Source: DSUN01 sp035527715
Lineage (GTDB): Bacteria; Planctomycetota; PUPC01; DSUN01
DNA length: 64,000 nt
Assembly: GCA_035527715.1 (NCBI GenBank)
Contig: DATKZY010000082.1
Coordinates: 53,041-117,040 of the forward strand
Direction of reading: 5' to 3'
Below are positions 41,353 through 49,970 of this stretch, piece after piece. The notes below the pieces were generated by a model, which saw only the letters and a list, made by a program, of their open reading frames with translations, was not told where the DNA came from and did no database searches. The first letter of the stretch is position 1. Each line of letters begins with the position of its first letter. The translations under genes and the position numbers were made by a program.

Positions 41353-41690
41353 TCACCCCTCCGCCCACGAGGGGCGGACGTGGCGGCGCCAGACGCGCAG
41401 CACTTCGCCCTCATCGGTCAGGGAGAGGCGGCCTATCCGTCGAACGTGTTGAGGCGCCCGAGCCGGCATGTTGACGGCCTCAGCAACCCCTCATTCGCCC
41501 AATCGCTGAGTTCCAGATCGCGTTCGGTACGGGCCGCGGCGGACGTGATCGAGCACACAACACAATCTTCCCCATCCAGCCAGAGCACGAGGACCGGGCG
41601 GACTTTGCCCGGCAGGCCGGATGTGAAGGGGATCGCAGCGAGGCAGATGTCACCCGGCTCGATGTCTGTCGTATTCATCGTAGATGGCAT
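41353..41690 (-). pseudogene. MazF/PemK-type toxin with a frameshift
   Basis: From ATG 41690 the frame gives a PemK/MazF N-terminus (EPGDICLAAIPFTSGLPGKVRPVLVL, then CSITSAA and RLNTFDG) and stops at TAG 41433-41435 after 85 aa, short of the usual 105-115. In the +1 frame the missing tail can be read on: IGRLSLTDEGEVLRVWRRHV to TGA at 41353-41355. A small deletion or insertion near 41440 therefore truncates the toxin and removes its last helix. Its antitoxin gene at 41650 is intact. Confidence 0.75.
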
Positions 41691-41877
41691 CTTCGTCAGC
41701 GTAGCTGCGGAGGAACTGCTGGTAAGTCAGCAGCCGCCAGTCACCGTCCTCGTCGGGCTCCCCCAGGACCAGGATGACCTTGGCGTGGATGGGGAGCGAC
41801 AGCTCCGCGGCCACCTCAGGCGGGATTTCCAGGCTCCCTGGCTTCTTCAGATCCGTCTCGAATTCGACCGTACGCAT
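41650..41877 (-). CDS. MazE/AbrB-like antitoxin
   Basis: 75 aa with AGGAGG 7 nt before ATG. RTVEFETDLKKPGSLEIPPEV and LSLPIHAKVILVLGE have the swapped-hairpin beta pattern of AbrB/MazE proteins; the acidic tail (SYADEDAIYDEYD) would block the toxin. It overlaps the toxin start by 41 bp. The longer open frame upstream is rejected because the promoter lies there. Confidence 0.75.
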   Translation of the reverse strand: MRTVEFETDLKKPGSLEIPPEVAAELSLPIHAKVILVLGEPDEDGDWRLLTYQQFLRSYADEDAIYDEYDRHRAG

Positions 41878-41905
41878 CTTGAGCCTCCTGGGGACCACAC
41901 CTACC

Positions 41906-41934
41906 ATTCTATCACGGCCTGCCCGGACACTCAA
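41906..41934 (-). promoter_or_regulatory. predicted promoter of the MazEF-like module
   Basis: Minus strand TTGAGT (41929-41934), 17-nt spacer, TAGAAT (41906-41911), about 29 bp before the antitoxin ATG. Confidence 0.65.
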
Positions 41935-41947
41935 GGGCGGCCCAGCC

Positions 41948-44900
41948 TCATCTCTTGCGGCGGGCGGCGCCCCAGCCGGACTCGTCGGCCCATTTGCGCA
42001 GGATGGGCACGAAGGGGCTGATGCGGTCGCCGGCAGCCAGGCCCGTGCGATAGATGTCCTGCCCCGAGTAGTTCCACCAGTTCCAGCCGATGCCGAAGCG
42101 CTCGAAGAAGGCCAGGTAGTCCTCGAGCCAGGCCTCGCCGCTGCCGGTCGGCTGGATCATCGAGATGCCGAACTCGCCGCAGTGGATCGGCACGTGGTGG
42201 CGAATGCCGAAAAGGATGGCGTGGAGCCAGGGATCAACGTGGGTCTGCTCGTGGGTGCGCTTGTAGCTGGGGTAGTACTCGTCGTAGGCGTAGCCCCAGT
42301 GCTTGCCGTAGTGGTGGAAGCTGTAGAGGACGTTCGGGTCCTTCGCCGGCTCCATCCAGAGGCACCAGTGGGGCTGCGCCCAGCCGTCGGCGGATTCCCA
42401 GACGATCAGGTGCCGCTTGTCCACGGAGCGGATGACGGCGGTCAGCTCCTTGATCACCTGGTTCCAGTGGGCGGGGTTCATGTAGGCCGGCTCGTTGAAG
42501 AAGTCGTAGGAGATGGCCCATTCGGGCTTGTCGGCATAGCGGGCCGCGATGCGGCGCCACAACTCGAAGGCATTCTTCTGCGCCTCGGGGTGCGCGCGCC
42601 AGTAGCGGGTGCTGTTCCGGACGGCGCCGCCCGTGTCGGCCTGCGGCTGGTCCTCGTTGAAGAACCAGCAGAGCATCATTTGCACGCCGGCGGCGTTGGT
42701 TTTCTCGATGAGCTGGTCGAGGCGTTTCCAGGCCGCCTCGTTGTCCTCGATGATGGGGCCGCCCATGAACTTGGCGAGCGGGAGGTCCCAGTTGGCGTGG
42801 AAGGCGAAGGCGTAGCGGCAGTGGTCGAAGCCCCACTCGCCCATCCGCTGGAACATCACGTCCTCGGCCAGGCCGCCGCGGGCGTTGTGCTCGGGCCTCA
42901 TCTTCCCGAACAGCTCGCCCACGCCTTTCATCACCTTCGAGCGGTCCACGGGCGGCACGCGGTACTCCACCGTGTCCGCGTCCTCTACGACGATGTAGGG
43001 GGCGTGTTCCGAGCGATACTCGGTCGTTCGGGCCTTGCCGAGCGCGACGCCGGGGTGCTTGTGCCTCAGGGCGAAGCTGATGAGCATCGGCACCGGGGCG
43101 ACGCTGAGCGGCTGGGCGGCCCCGAAGCCGCCGAGGTCGGCGTAGCCGTAGCGGATCCGACACGTCCGGGGCGAGCCCTCCCGCACCAGCTCGCAGGCCG
43201 TCACGGGATAGCGTCGGAGCACCCGCGCCCACCAGTGGCAGGAGTCGATGTCGAGCTTCTCGCCCTCCGGCAGGACGAGGATGGCGGCGCGCACGGGACC
43301 GGCCTCGCAGGCGATGACGAGGCTCATCGTGCCCAGGCGGTTCCCCTTCCACGAGACCGTGAGCGGGACCTGCCCAAGGACGACCAGGGCGTCCCGGTCC
43401 GGCGCGCGGAGGAGAAGCCAGTTTTCGGCGAGGTCGGCGCCCGGAACTCCATCGGGCAGCGGGCGGTTGAGGCGCCTGGACTCAAGGCCCTTTGCGGTGA
43501 CGAAGCTCATCGTGGTCGGAGCGGGATGCCCCCGGCCCTCCCAGCCCAGAAGCTCGAGCGAACTGCCATCCGTGGCGACCAGGACGCCTGGCGACAGGGC
43601 GCCGGCGAGCAGGGTCGTGCGAACGGGGCCGGCCGCCGTCGGGTGAGTGCGCTCCGTGACGAAGGAGAGCGGCCCAGGCGTCTCCACCACCTCGGGCCGG
43701 CCCCCGGCGACGTAGAGTGCGAGCGGGCCGCCCGTGATGCCGCCGAAGTTGTCGTGGTTGTAGACCTGGATGGCGAGCTCGTTCTCCTTGCCGAAGGCGA
43801 AGAGATCGGGCGATATCTCCTGCTCGGGAGGCGGGCCGAGCTTGCCCTCCCCTAGCGGCTTGCCGTTGATGAACACCCGAGCCCAGTTGGCGATGCTGCC
43901 CGTGGCAAGGAGGAGCTTCCTGCCCTGCCAATGGACGGGCACGTGGACGCTCTTGCGGTACCAGGCGAAGCCGTTGTAGGGCTTGTCGCCGGTGCGGGCG
44001 TCGTGGAGCTTGTAGGGCGCGTCGTCGGGGCTTCGGGGGTTGTCCTGCGTCACGCCCTGCCGCTCCCAGGGGCGGGCCGTCGAGAGCTTCCGCCAGCCTC
44101 GTGCCCGCTGGATGCCGGCGTTCTGCGGGTCGGTGCAGAAGTCCCACAGGCCGCCCAGGTCAATGCAGTCGCACGCCGCCGGGGCCACGGCGAAGGGCCA
44201 CGCGGCGGGGTCGTTGCCCATCAGCTCGCGGGCGTTGAGCCAGGCGAAGCGGTCGTCGGGGAACTCGTCGAGGCGCGAGCAGCGCCCGGCGGGCCCGGTC
44301 GCCCTGAGCCCCGCTTCGCATTCCGCGCCCAGGGCGTCGCGAGCGGCGCGGTACTGCACGGCGGCCTTGAGGACCCGGCACTCCGCGTCCGCGATCGTTC
44401 TGGCGGCGAGCGCGGCGGTCGCGATGGCTTCCGCGAAGTTCCCGGCCTTCTGTGCGGGGATGGCCTCCGCCTTGAGGATGGTCTGCGCTTCTCCCAGCAG
44501 CGTGGCTGCCTCCGCCTCCGCGCGACGCCAGGGCGTCTCGGGGGCGAAGGAGAGAACCTCGTCGGCCGGGCGCGCGCGGCGCAGGAGGAAGATGCCCTGC
44601 TCCCTCAGCCGCTGCGCCCGGGCGAGGCAGCGGGCGATGGCGGCCTTGCCGCGCTCCTCGTCGTTGTAGCTGAGGAGGCGGCCGTTGTGGGCTCGGTGGA
44701 AGGCGCCGTGGCTGGGGCCGGGCTCGAGCTTGCGGGTCTTCGGCTTCTTGCGGTCGGCGGTCTGCCAGTCATCGCCGGTCGTGAAGGCGTGGCGCTTCCC
44801 CCTGGTGTCCATCAGCTCGCCTTCGGCGCACACGGTGCTGCCCTGGAGGAGCAGCGTGACCTTCGTCGCCCCCGCCTCGATGAAGGGCTTCAGATCGTAG

Positions 44901-45184
44901 TCGTCAATGAGCCCGCCATCTACGTTCCTGCCAACGAGTTTGCCGCTGGCCTTGAGGGTGTAGCCTCGGTCGCCCCAGACGACGATCCAGCCGCCTGCGG
45001 CGCCGTCGGGCAGATCGAGGGCCCTCGAGTACGCCTTCGAGCCTTCGAGGGCGAGGCCCTTCCAGTCGTCCTTGTAGTACCACGTGTCGGCCCCGCGCTC
45101 CCACCACGACTCGGCGTGGAGCGCGCCGGCGACCACGAGAGTCGCCAGGAGACCCACCGACGCGCGAACCAGGAAGGCGTTCAC
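41948..45184 (-). CDS. large exported GH5-type glycoside hydrolase
   Basis: 1078 aa with signal peptide (VRASVGLLATLVVAGALHA). Layout: N-terminal beta domain (about 25-160), a helical segment (about 170-320) not seen in usual hydrolases, a GH2-like sugar-binding jelly roll (about 340-485; LGGLWDFCTDP, FAWYRKSVHVP, RVFINGKPLGEG), another beta domain, then a C-terminal TIM barrel (about 760-1070). Acid/base Glu898 lies in ISYDFFNEPAY and nucleophile Glu1004 in HCGEFG. Substrate unknown. Last gene after the kinase and UroD-like genes with 16-bp gaps, so it is probably co-expressed with them. Confidence 0.85.
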   Translation of the reverse strand: MNAFLVRASVGLLATLVVAGALHAESWWERGADTWYYKDDWKGLALEGSKAYSRALDLPDGAAGGWIVVWGDRGYTLKASGKLVGRNVDGGLIDDYDLKPFIEAGATKVTLLLQGSTVCAEGELMDTRGKRHAFTTGDDWQTADRKKPKTRKLEPGPSHGAFHRAHNGRLLSYNDEERGKAAIARCLARAQRLREQGIFLLRRARPADEVLSFAPETPWRRAEAEAATLLGEAQTILKAEAIPAQKAGNFAEAIATAALAARTIADAECRVLKAAVQYRAARDALGAECEAGLRATGPAGRCSRLDEFPDDRFAWLNARELMGNDPAAWPFAVAPAACDCIDLGGLWDFCTDPQNAGIQRARGWRKLSTARPWERQGVTQDNPRSPDDAPYKLHDARTGDKPYNGFAWYRKSVHVPVHWQGRKLLLATGSIANWARVFINGKPLGEGKLGPPPEQEISPDLFAFGKENELAIQVYNHDNFGGITGGPLALYVAGGRPEVVETPGPLSFVTERTHPTAAGPVRTTLLAGALSPGVLVATDGSSLELLGWEGRGHPAPTTMSFVTAKGLESRRLNRPLPDGVPGADLAENWLLLRAPDRDALVVLGQVPLTVSWKGNRLGTMSLVIACEAGPVRAAILVLPEGEKLDIDSCHWWARVLRRYPVTACELVREGSPRTCRIRYGYADLGGFGAAQPLSVAPVPMLISFALRHKHPGVALGKARTTEYRSEHAPYIVVEDADTVEYRVPPVDRSKVMKGVGELFGKMRPEHNARGGLAEDVMFQRMGEWGFDHCRYAFAFHANWDLPLAKFMGGPIIEDNEAAWKRLDQLIEKTNAAGVQMMLCWFFNEDQPQADTGGAVRNSTRYWRAHPEAQKNAFELWRRIAARYADKPEWAISYDFFNEPAYMNPAHWNQVIKELTAVIRSVDKRHLIVWESADGWAQPHWCLWMEPAKDPNVLYSFHHYGKHWGYAYDEYYPSYKRTHEQTHVDPWLHAILFGIRHHVPIHCGEFGISMIQPTGSGEAWLEDYLAFFERFGIGWNWWNYSGQDIYRTGLAAGDRISPFVPILRKWADESGWGAARRKR

Positions 45185-45200
45185 TCGGGCGACTCCTTCC

Positions 45201-46313
45201 CTACATCGGGGAAAGCCGCTCCCAGACGGAGATCATGCGCTCGTAGTTGCGGAACTCGCGCTCGCCGATGCACGGCGACGGCCCGTCGGTCGGGTGGAGA
45301 ACGAAACGCTCGGTGCCGCCGTCGAAGGCGGCGAGGACGGCCCTCTCGACCGCCTCCTCGGATTCATTGCACAGGACGCGCGCCTCGATGTTCCCGCCGA
45401 GGGTGATGCGGCCGGCGGCCAGGGCCTTGGCCTCGGCCATCGTGATGTCGCCATCGGGCGGCGGCTCGACCGGCTCGGTGAAATCCGCCCCTCGCTCGAT
45501 CGTCCGCTGGAGCGCGCGCCGCACTTTGCCGTGGCAATGGATGTGCACCACGGCATTGCTGCGGGCGTGCACGAACTCGATGAGGCTGCGCTCCTGCTCC
45601 TGCACCAGCGCGTCGTAGATGCGGGGCGAAGCCATCGGCGGCGTCACCCACTCGCTCCCCCCGATCCACACGTACTCGACGCCCGGCTTCGAGAACAACA
45701 CCTCCAGGCAAGCCAGGATGCGCTGGCGGCAGGTCTCCGTCAGCTCCTGGATGAGCGGCAAGTCGGTCAGGCACAGCTCGAGGAACCACTGCCGCGGCAT
45801 CATCCCCGCCACGCACACGAAGGGCGACGAGACCCCCGTGCGCACGACCCCCCGCTCCGCGAAGCCCGCGGGCAAGTCGTCCAGCTTCGGCGCCGCCAGG
45901 CCGCGCGGAAGCTCCCAGGGCACCGAGGCGATCTTCTCGATCTCCTCGCGCGTCTCCACGGGGTGCTTGATCGTCCAGGTGGTGGCGGACTCGGGTGCCC
46001 ATTCCGTGAGAAAGGTCAGCGGGCCTTTGGGGGTATCAATCGTGCCGTGGTGCCGCGTGTGGCCATTCGCAAGCGCTTCCGTCCGCGTGGAGATGCGCTG
46101 CGGCGGCGTCACGAGCATTCGGTTCACGGGCGCCGGCACGCCCACGTCGAAGTGCACCTCGTCGAAGATGCGTTCGGCGAGGCGCCGCTGCAGGGGATCG
46201 GCCGCCTTGGCCAGTCGCTCGCGCGACGCGAAGTGCAGCCTGGGCAGCACCAGCGGCACCCGGTCGGCCCGCTCGCCCCGCATCGTCCGCAGCAGCCGTT
46301 CGCGTGGGGTCAT
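45201..46313 (-). CDS. uroporphyrinogen-decarboxylase-like protein (methyltransferase family)
   Basis: 370 aa with the URO-D fold: TPRERLLRTMRGERADRVPLV at the start, and later VHIHCHGKVRRAL and ITLGGNIEARVL, where haem-pathway HemE has other residues. This subgroup includes the corrinoid methyltransferases MtaA/MtbA and many uncharacterised Planctomycete proteins linked to sugar operons. The GNI phrase and a His-x-Cys-His cluster suggest metal binding as in the methyltransferases. It sits between an FGGY kinase and a GH5 enzyme, so it may demethylate methoxy-sugars; this is inference. Confidence 0.8.
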   Translation of the reverse strand: MTPRERLLRTMRGERADRVPLVLPRLHFASRERLAKAADPLQRRLAERIFDEVHFDVGVPAPVNRMLVTPPQRISTRTEALANGHTRHHGTIDTPKGPLTFLTEWAPESATTWTIKHPVETREEIEKIASVPWELPRGLAAPKLDDLPAGFAERGVVRTGVSSPFVCVAGMMPRQWFLELCLTDLPLIQELTETCRQRILACLEVLFSKPGVEYVWIGGSEWVTPPMASPRIYDALVQEQERSLIEFVHARSNAVVHIHCHGKVRRALQRTIERGADFTEPVEPPPDGDITMAEAKALAAGRITLGGNIEARVLCNESEEAVERAVLAAFDGGTERFVLHPTDGPSPCIGEREFRNYERMISVWERLSPM

Positions 46314-46329
46314 ATCTGCCCCGAAGCGC

Positions 46330-47880
46330 TCAGAGTTGGGCCAGCCGCTCGTCGAAGGTGGCCCAGCCGGCGCGATATGCCTCGATCCACTGGGGATTGG
46401 GGTCCACGGGGGCTTTGAGGCGGACCATCTGGGCGACCGCGTCGGCGACCGAGCAGCGCCCCTTGATGCCCCGCTCCTTCCGCAGGTGGCTTTCGAGGGC
46501 CGCCAGGGCGGTGACGGCGGCGCCGAGAGCAGGCCCTTCGTCCGACTCCAGCCGCTCGAGGCGTCGCTCGAGCACGGAGGCGAGGATTTCGCACATCAGG
46601 TCGCTGCGCGCGATGCCGCCCGAGACGGTGACGCGGGTGATCTTCTGTCCAGCGAATTCATGCTCCTCGACACCGCGACGGATCAGATAGGCGATGGCCT
46701 CGAGGCTCGCGCGGAACTTCGCTCCTGCCGCAGCCTCCTCGGCCCCGAACCAGCGGAGGCCCGCCTTCGCGGCGTCCACCCCCAGCGACGGCTCGGGCGC
46801 CGCGAAGGGCATGACCGCAACGCCGCCGCAGCCGGGCGGGCAGGCCCGCGCGGCGGCCTCGAGGGCCTTCCAGTCGGGCCTGGGACCCACGACCTGGTCG
46901 AGGAACTGCGCGCCGTTGTTGTAGCAGCGCATGTAGAGGTAGGGGCCCCAGTTCAGCGCCATGACGTCCAGTTCACCGCGGGCGGGGAGCTCCCTGGAAG
47001 AGGAGTTGACCACCGCCGAGTTGCCGAGGATGACCGCCATCTGGCCGCCGTCCACGGCCCCGCCGCCGACGAGGCCCGCCTGTTGGTCGTCCGACGTGGG
47101 GAAGATGAGGGGGCGGCGTCGCTTGTCAATCCCCGCCTCCATCGCCACGTGCTCCGCGAGGGGCCCGACGGGGGTGTAGTGGTGGACGATCCTCGGGAGC
47201 TGCTTCCAGGCGAGGGCCTGGTAGTCGGGCGACTGGAGGGCGTCGAGCATCTCGCGGCACCACTTGCGGCGACGCAGGTCCATGATGCCGGTGGACGCGG
47301 CGGCGGAGATGCTGGTGACGTCGTAGTTGCCGGTGAGGTAGCCGGCGGAGAGGGGGCCGTGGGGCAGGATGCGGCAGGTGCGGAGCCAGTCGGCCTCGCT
47401 GAGGCGCTCTTCGTCCTTCACGAGGTGGCTGAGGCTGTAGCGGATGGCCCAGGGGCCGCCGATGAGCTTGCGGACGCGCTCCTGGCCCCCGAGGCGTCGG
47501 AGGCCGATGGCGTGGTAACGGGCCAGGCTGTGGTCGTTCCAGCAGATGGCCCGGCGGACCTGTACCCTGTCGCGGTCAATGCGGCCGGCGGTGTGGTGGG
47601 TGGCGGAGATGCCGCCGGCGACCCAATCCTTGAGGCGGCCCAGCTCGCGGAGCCGGGCCGCGATGGCGCGCACGCTGGCTCGGGCCTGGCCCTCGAGTTG
47701 CATGAGGTTGAGTTCCGAGACGCCCTCCTCATCGCCCTCGTGCCACAGGTCGGTGGGCAGCCGCACTTCGGCCAGCACGTGGCCGTCGAGGTCGAAGGCC
47801 AGGCACTTGACGGCCCCCGTGCTGAAGTCCCACCCGGTGATCACGCTGTTCGGTTTCACGCACTGGAGTGCCTTGGCCAT
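46330..47880 (-). CDS. FGGY-family carbohydrate kinase (xylulokinase-like)
   Basis: 516 aa. GWDFSTGAVKCLAFD is the N-terminal phosphate-binding motif, SATHHTAGRID and ICWNDHSLARYH belong to the first FGGY domain, and SGGIARSDLMCEILASVL is the second-domain signature. This fits xylulokinase-like enzymes that phosphorylate ketopentoses or related sugars with ATP. Gene order after ribE and before the UroD-like protein, with gaps of 25 and 16 bp, indicates one transcript. Confidence 0.9.
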   Translation of the reverse strand: MAKALQCVKPNSVITGWDFSTGAVKCLAFDLDGHVLAEVRLPTDLWHEGDEEGVSELNLMQLEGQARASVRAIAARLRELGRLKDWVAGGISATHHTAGRIDRDRVQVRRAICWNDHSLARYHAIGLRRLGGQERVRKLIGGPWAIRYSLSHLVKDEERLSEADWLRTCRILPHGPLSAGYLTGNYDVTSISAAASTGIMDLRRRKWCREMLDALQSPDYQALAWKQLPRIVHHYTPVGPLAEHVAMEAGIDKRRRPLIFPTSDDQQAGLVGGGAVDGGQMAVILGNSAVVNSSSRELPARGELDVMALNWGPYLYMRCYNNGAQFLDQVVGPRPDWKALEAAARACPPGCGGVAVMPFAAPEPSLGVDAAKAGLRWFGAEEAAAGAKFRASLEAIAYLIRRGVEEHEFAGQKITRVTVSGGIARSDLMCEILASVLERRLERLESDEGPALGAAVTALAALESHLRKERGIKGRCSVADAVAQMVRLKAPVDPNPQWIEAYRAGWATFDERLAQL

Positions 47881-47905
47881 GCCGCCTTCCCATCCTTTCT
47901 AGCAT

Positions 47906-48532
47906 CTAGCAGAAGCCGTGCTCGCGGAGGGTGCTCTCGGCAAGCCCTTCGCCGCCCAGTTGCCGCGCGACGTAGCGCGCCAGGATGTCCACCTCGACGT
48001 TCACCGTGTCGCCGGGGCCTTTGATGCCCAGGGTGGTCTCGCCCAGCGTGTAGGGGATCAGGGCCACGGCGAAGGCGTCGTGGGCCACGTCCACCAGCGT
48101 CAGGCTCACGCCGTCCACGGCCACGGAGCCCTTGGTCGCCATGAACTTCGTCAGGTCCGGGGCGACGGCCACGCGCAGAACCGTCTCGCTGCGGAGCGCC
48201 TCCTTGGCCCGGATGGTGCCGACGCCGTCCACGTGCCCCGCGACGAAGTGGCCGCCGAGGCGGTCGCCGACGCGCAGCGAGCGCTCGATGTTCACCTGCT
48301 GGCCCTGGGCGAGTCGGGCAAGATTCGTGCGGCCGATGGTTTCGCCGATCGCGTCGAACGCCGCGCGGCTGCCCTTGAGCTCGGCGACCGTGAGGCATAC
48401 GCCGTTGACGGCGATGCTGTCGCCTGGCTTGGTATCGCCGGCGAGAGGCCCCAGGTCAACCGTCAGCCGCCACACGGCTCCGCGGCGGACCTCGGTGACT
48501 GGGCGCATCGCCTCGACAATGCCGGTGAACAC
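47906..48532 (-). CDS. ribE: riboflavin synthase alpha chain
   Basis: 208 aa with the expected duplicated lumazine-binding domains: MFTGIVEAMRPV and VNGVCLTV in the first, HFVAGHVDGVGTI and VDGVSLTLVDV in the second. It dismutates 6,7-dimethyl-8-ribityllumazine to riboflavin as a trimer. The leader is only about 25 nt, too short for an FMN riboswitch. The partner ribH is not in the window. Confidence 0.96.
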   Translation of the reverse strand: MFTGIVEAMRPVTEVRRGAVWRLTVDLGPLAGDTKPGDSIAVNGVCLTVAELKGSRAAFDAIGETIGRTNLARLAQGQQVNIERSLRVGDRLGGHFVAGHVDGVGTIRAKEALRSETVLRVAVAPDLTKFMATKGSVAVDGVSLTLVDVAHDAFAVALIPYTLGETTLGIKGPGDTVNVEVDILARYVARQLGGEGLAESTLREHGFC

Positions 48533-48562
48533 GCTTGCTGCTCCTTGCCTCAGGACGCGGCC

Positions 48563-48591
48563 ATTCTAGCCGGCGCGCCGCGTCGTGTCAA
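48563..48591 (-). promoter_or_regulatory. predicted ribE promoter
   Basis: Minus strand TTGACA (48586-48591), 17-nt spacer, TAGAAT (48563-48568). Confidence 0.75.
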
Positions 48592-48705
48592 CGAGCGCGG
48601 CGGCGGGGGGTGCGTGTAATCTCCTTCGGTCGGAAAAGCCAGTTGCGCGATACGATCGCGGGCACCCCCCATCCCGCAGCTGACCCAACGCCCGCAGGGC
48701 GTGGC

Positions 48706-48888
48706 GGAGTAAAGCCCACGGCGATGCTTTGGGAGCCGTGGGTAAGGGAGCACCCAGGGCTCAGCCCCCGAAGCGGGGCGGCGGAAGCCCTTTGGCCATC
48801 CCATCGTTCCACCGCCCCGCTTCGGGGGCTGGGCCCAATTGCGCCTACCATCCCCCGGCTCCCAAAGCATCGCCGTGGGCTTTATTCC
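48706..48888. repeat. nested palindromic (MITE/REP-like) element
   Basis: Outer arms 48706-48737 (GGAGTAAAGCCCACGGCG...) and 48857-48888 are reverse complements over 32 bp with one mismatch. Inner arms CAGCCCCCGAAGCGGGGCGG (about 48761-48780) and its complement (about 48812-48831) pair within. The 183-bp unit fills the intergenic space between ribE and the epimerase; nothing else was seen in 48600-48960. Confidence 0.75.
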
Positions 48889-48963
48889 TCCGCCTCCTTC
48901 GGAGGCTCAGAACGCAGCCACCTGTCTCGAAGGAGACTACACGCACCCGTCTTTGAGGGGTGG

Positions 48964-49002
48964 TGCGGAGGGGAACTTTCTGCGAGAGTGTTCCTCTCCG
49001 CA
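48964..49002. repeat. imperfect 18-bp hairpin after the epimerase gene
   Basis: Arms 48964-48981 and 48985-49002 pair at 15 of 18 positions around a GCG loop, beginning 7 bp beyond the epimerase stop. It resembles the perfect hairpin at 49971-50009 in sequence (GCGGAGGGGAACTTTCT versus GCGGGGGAGGGACTTTCT) and in its 3-nt loop, and could act as a transcription stop. Confidence 0.6.
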
Positions 49003-49008
49003 TTCATC

Positions 49009-49938
49009 TCACTGTCCAAAGCCGTCGCGCTTCTCCCACTGGGTGGGGTGGTCGAGGGGATGCTCGCGGGCGAGGACGCTGCGGGCGAGCCGGCGCAGGC
49101 CCTCGTCGAGCGAGGTCTTCGGCGGGCCGAGGAGGCGGACCATCTCGGAGGCGTCGCCGAGCAGGCTCGTCTCCTTCGGCGTGCCCTTGAATCGCGGCGT
49201 CCTGCCCATCAGCTCGCCCAGCCGCTCGGCAATGTCGCGCACCGCGTGGCGCTCGGGGCTCGTGAGGTTCAGCACCCTCGGCGGCACGCCCGCCACCTGC
49301 CAGCTCTCGATCATCTTATCCATCAGATCGTCGAGCCAGATGCAGTTGACGAACCCGGTCGTGAGGTCCACCGCCTCGCCGTCGCGCACCTGGCGGGCGA
49401 TGTCGGTGGGCACGCCGAACTCCTCGTGGTAGCCGTAGAAGATGCGCTGGATGACGGCGGGCGTCTGGTTGCGGCGGCTGAAATAGTCCACCATCCACTC
49501 CCCGCCGAGGCGCGTCATCGCGTAGAAGCTCGGGGGCCGCGGCAGGACCGACTCGTCCGCGCTCTCGGCGCTGTCGGCGTAGACGTTGCCGCTCGAGGCG
49601 AACAGGAAGGCGCGCGTCGGGGCGAAGTGCTCCATCGCCCGGCCGACGGCGCGGACGTTGATCTCGGCCGTCGCGTCCAGATCGTCCTCCGAGCCGAACT
49701 TGAGGGCGGCCTCGTGGAGCACCACGTCGTAGTCGTTCGGGATACCGTGGAAGGCGGCGGGGCAGGTGACGTCGGTCGCGAAGCACCGCACGCCGAGTGC
49801 TTCGAGCCGCTCGCGCTGCCCGGGCGTGCCGAAGCGTGCGATCGCATGCACCTCGTTGCCCAGCGCCACAATCTTCGGCACCAGGTGCTTCCCGATCTTC
49901 CCCGTGCCGCCGACCACCATCACGCGCTTGCCTGTCAT
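49009..49938 (-). CDS. NAD-dependent epimerase/dehydratase
   Basis: 309 aa extended short-chain dehydrogenase. NAD-binding MVVGGTGKIGKHLVP at the start, the catalytic Ser region FASSGNVYADS, and YAMTRLGGE where the usual YxxxK has Arg in place of Lys, a change that would weaken or alter catalysis. Late phrases (VNCIWLDDLMDKMIESW, RVLNLTSPERHAV) match sugar-nucleotide epimerases. Substrate unknown. It lies between gyrB and ribE with hairpins on both sides. Confidence 0.85.
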   Translation of the reverse strand: MTGKRVMVVGGTGKIGKHLVPKIVALGNEVHAIARFGTPGQRERLEALGVRCFATDVTCPAAFHGIPNDYDVVLHEAALKFGSEDDLDATAEINVRAVGRAMEHFAPTRAFLFASSGNVYADSAESADESVLPRPPSFYAMTRLGGEWMVDYFSRRNQTPAVIQRIFYGYHEEFGVPTDIARQVRDGEAVDLTTGFVNCIWLDDLMDKMIESWQVAGVPPRVLNLTSPERHAVRDIAERLGELMGRTPRFKGTPKETSLLGDASEMVRLLGPPKTSLDEGLRRLARSVLAREHPLDHPTQWEKRDGFGQ

Positions 49939-49970
49939 TGCACCGACCCTGCCTTTCAGAGGAGAGCGCT

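Noticed and set aside
47906..48591. FMN riboswitch before ribE
   Set aside because: The predicted leader is about 25 nt, too short for the aptamer, and no RFN-type sequence was seen between the promoter and the ATG.
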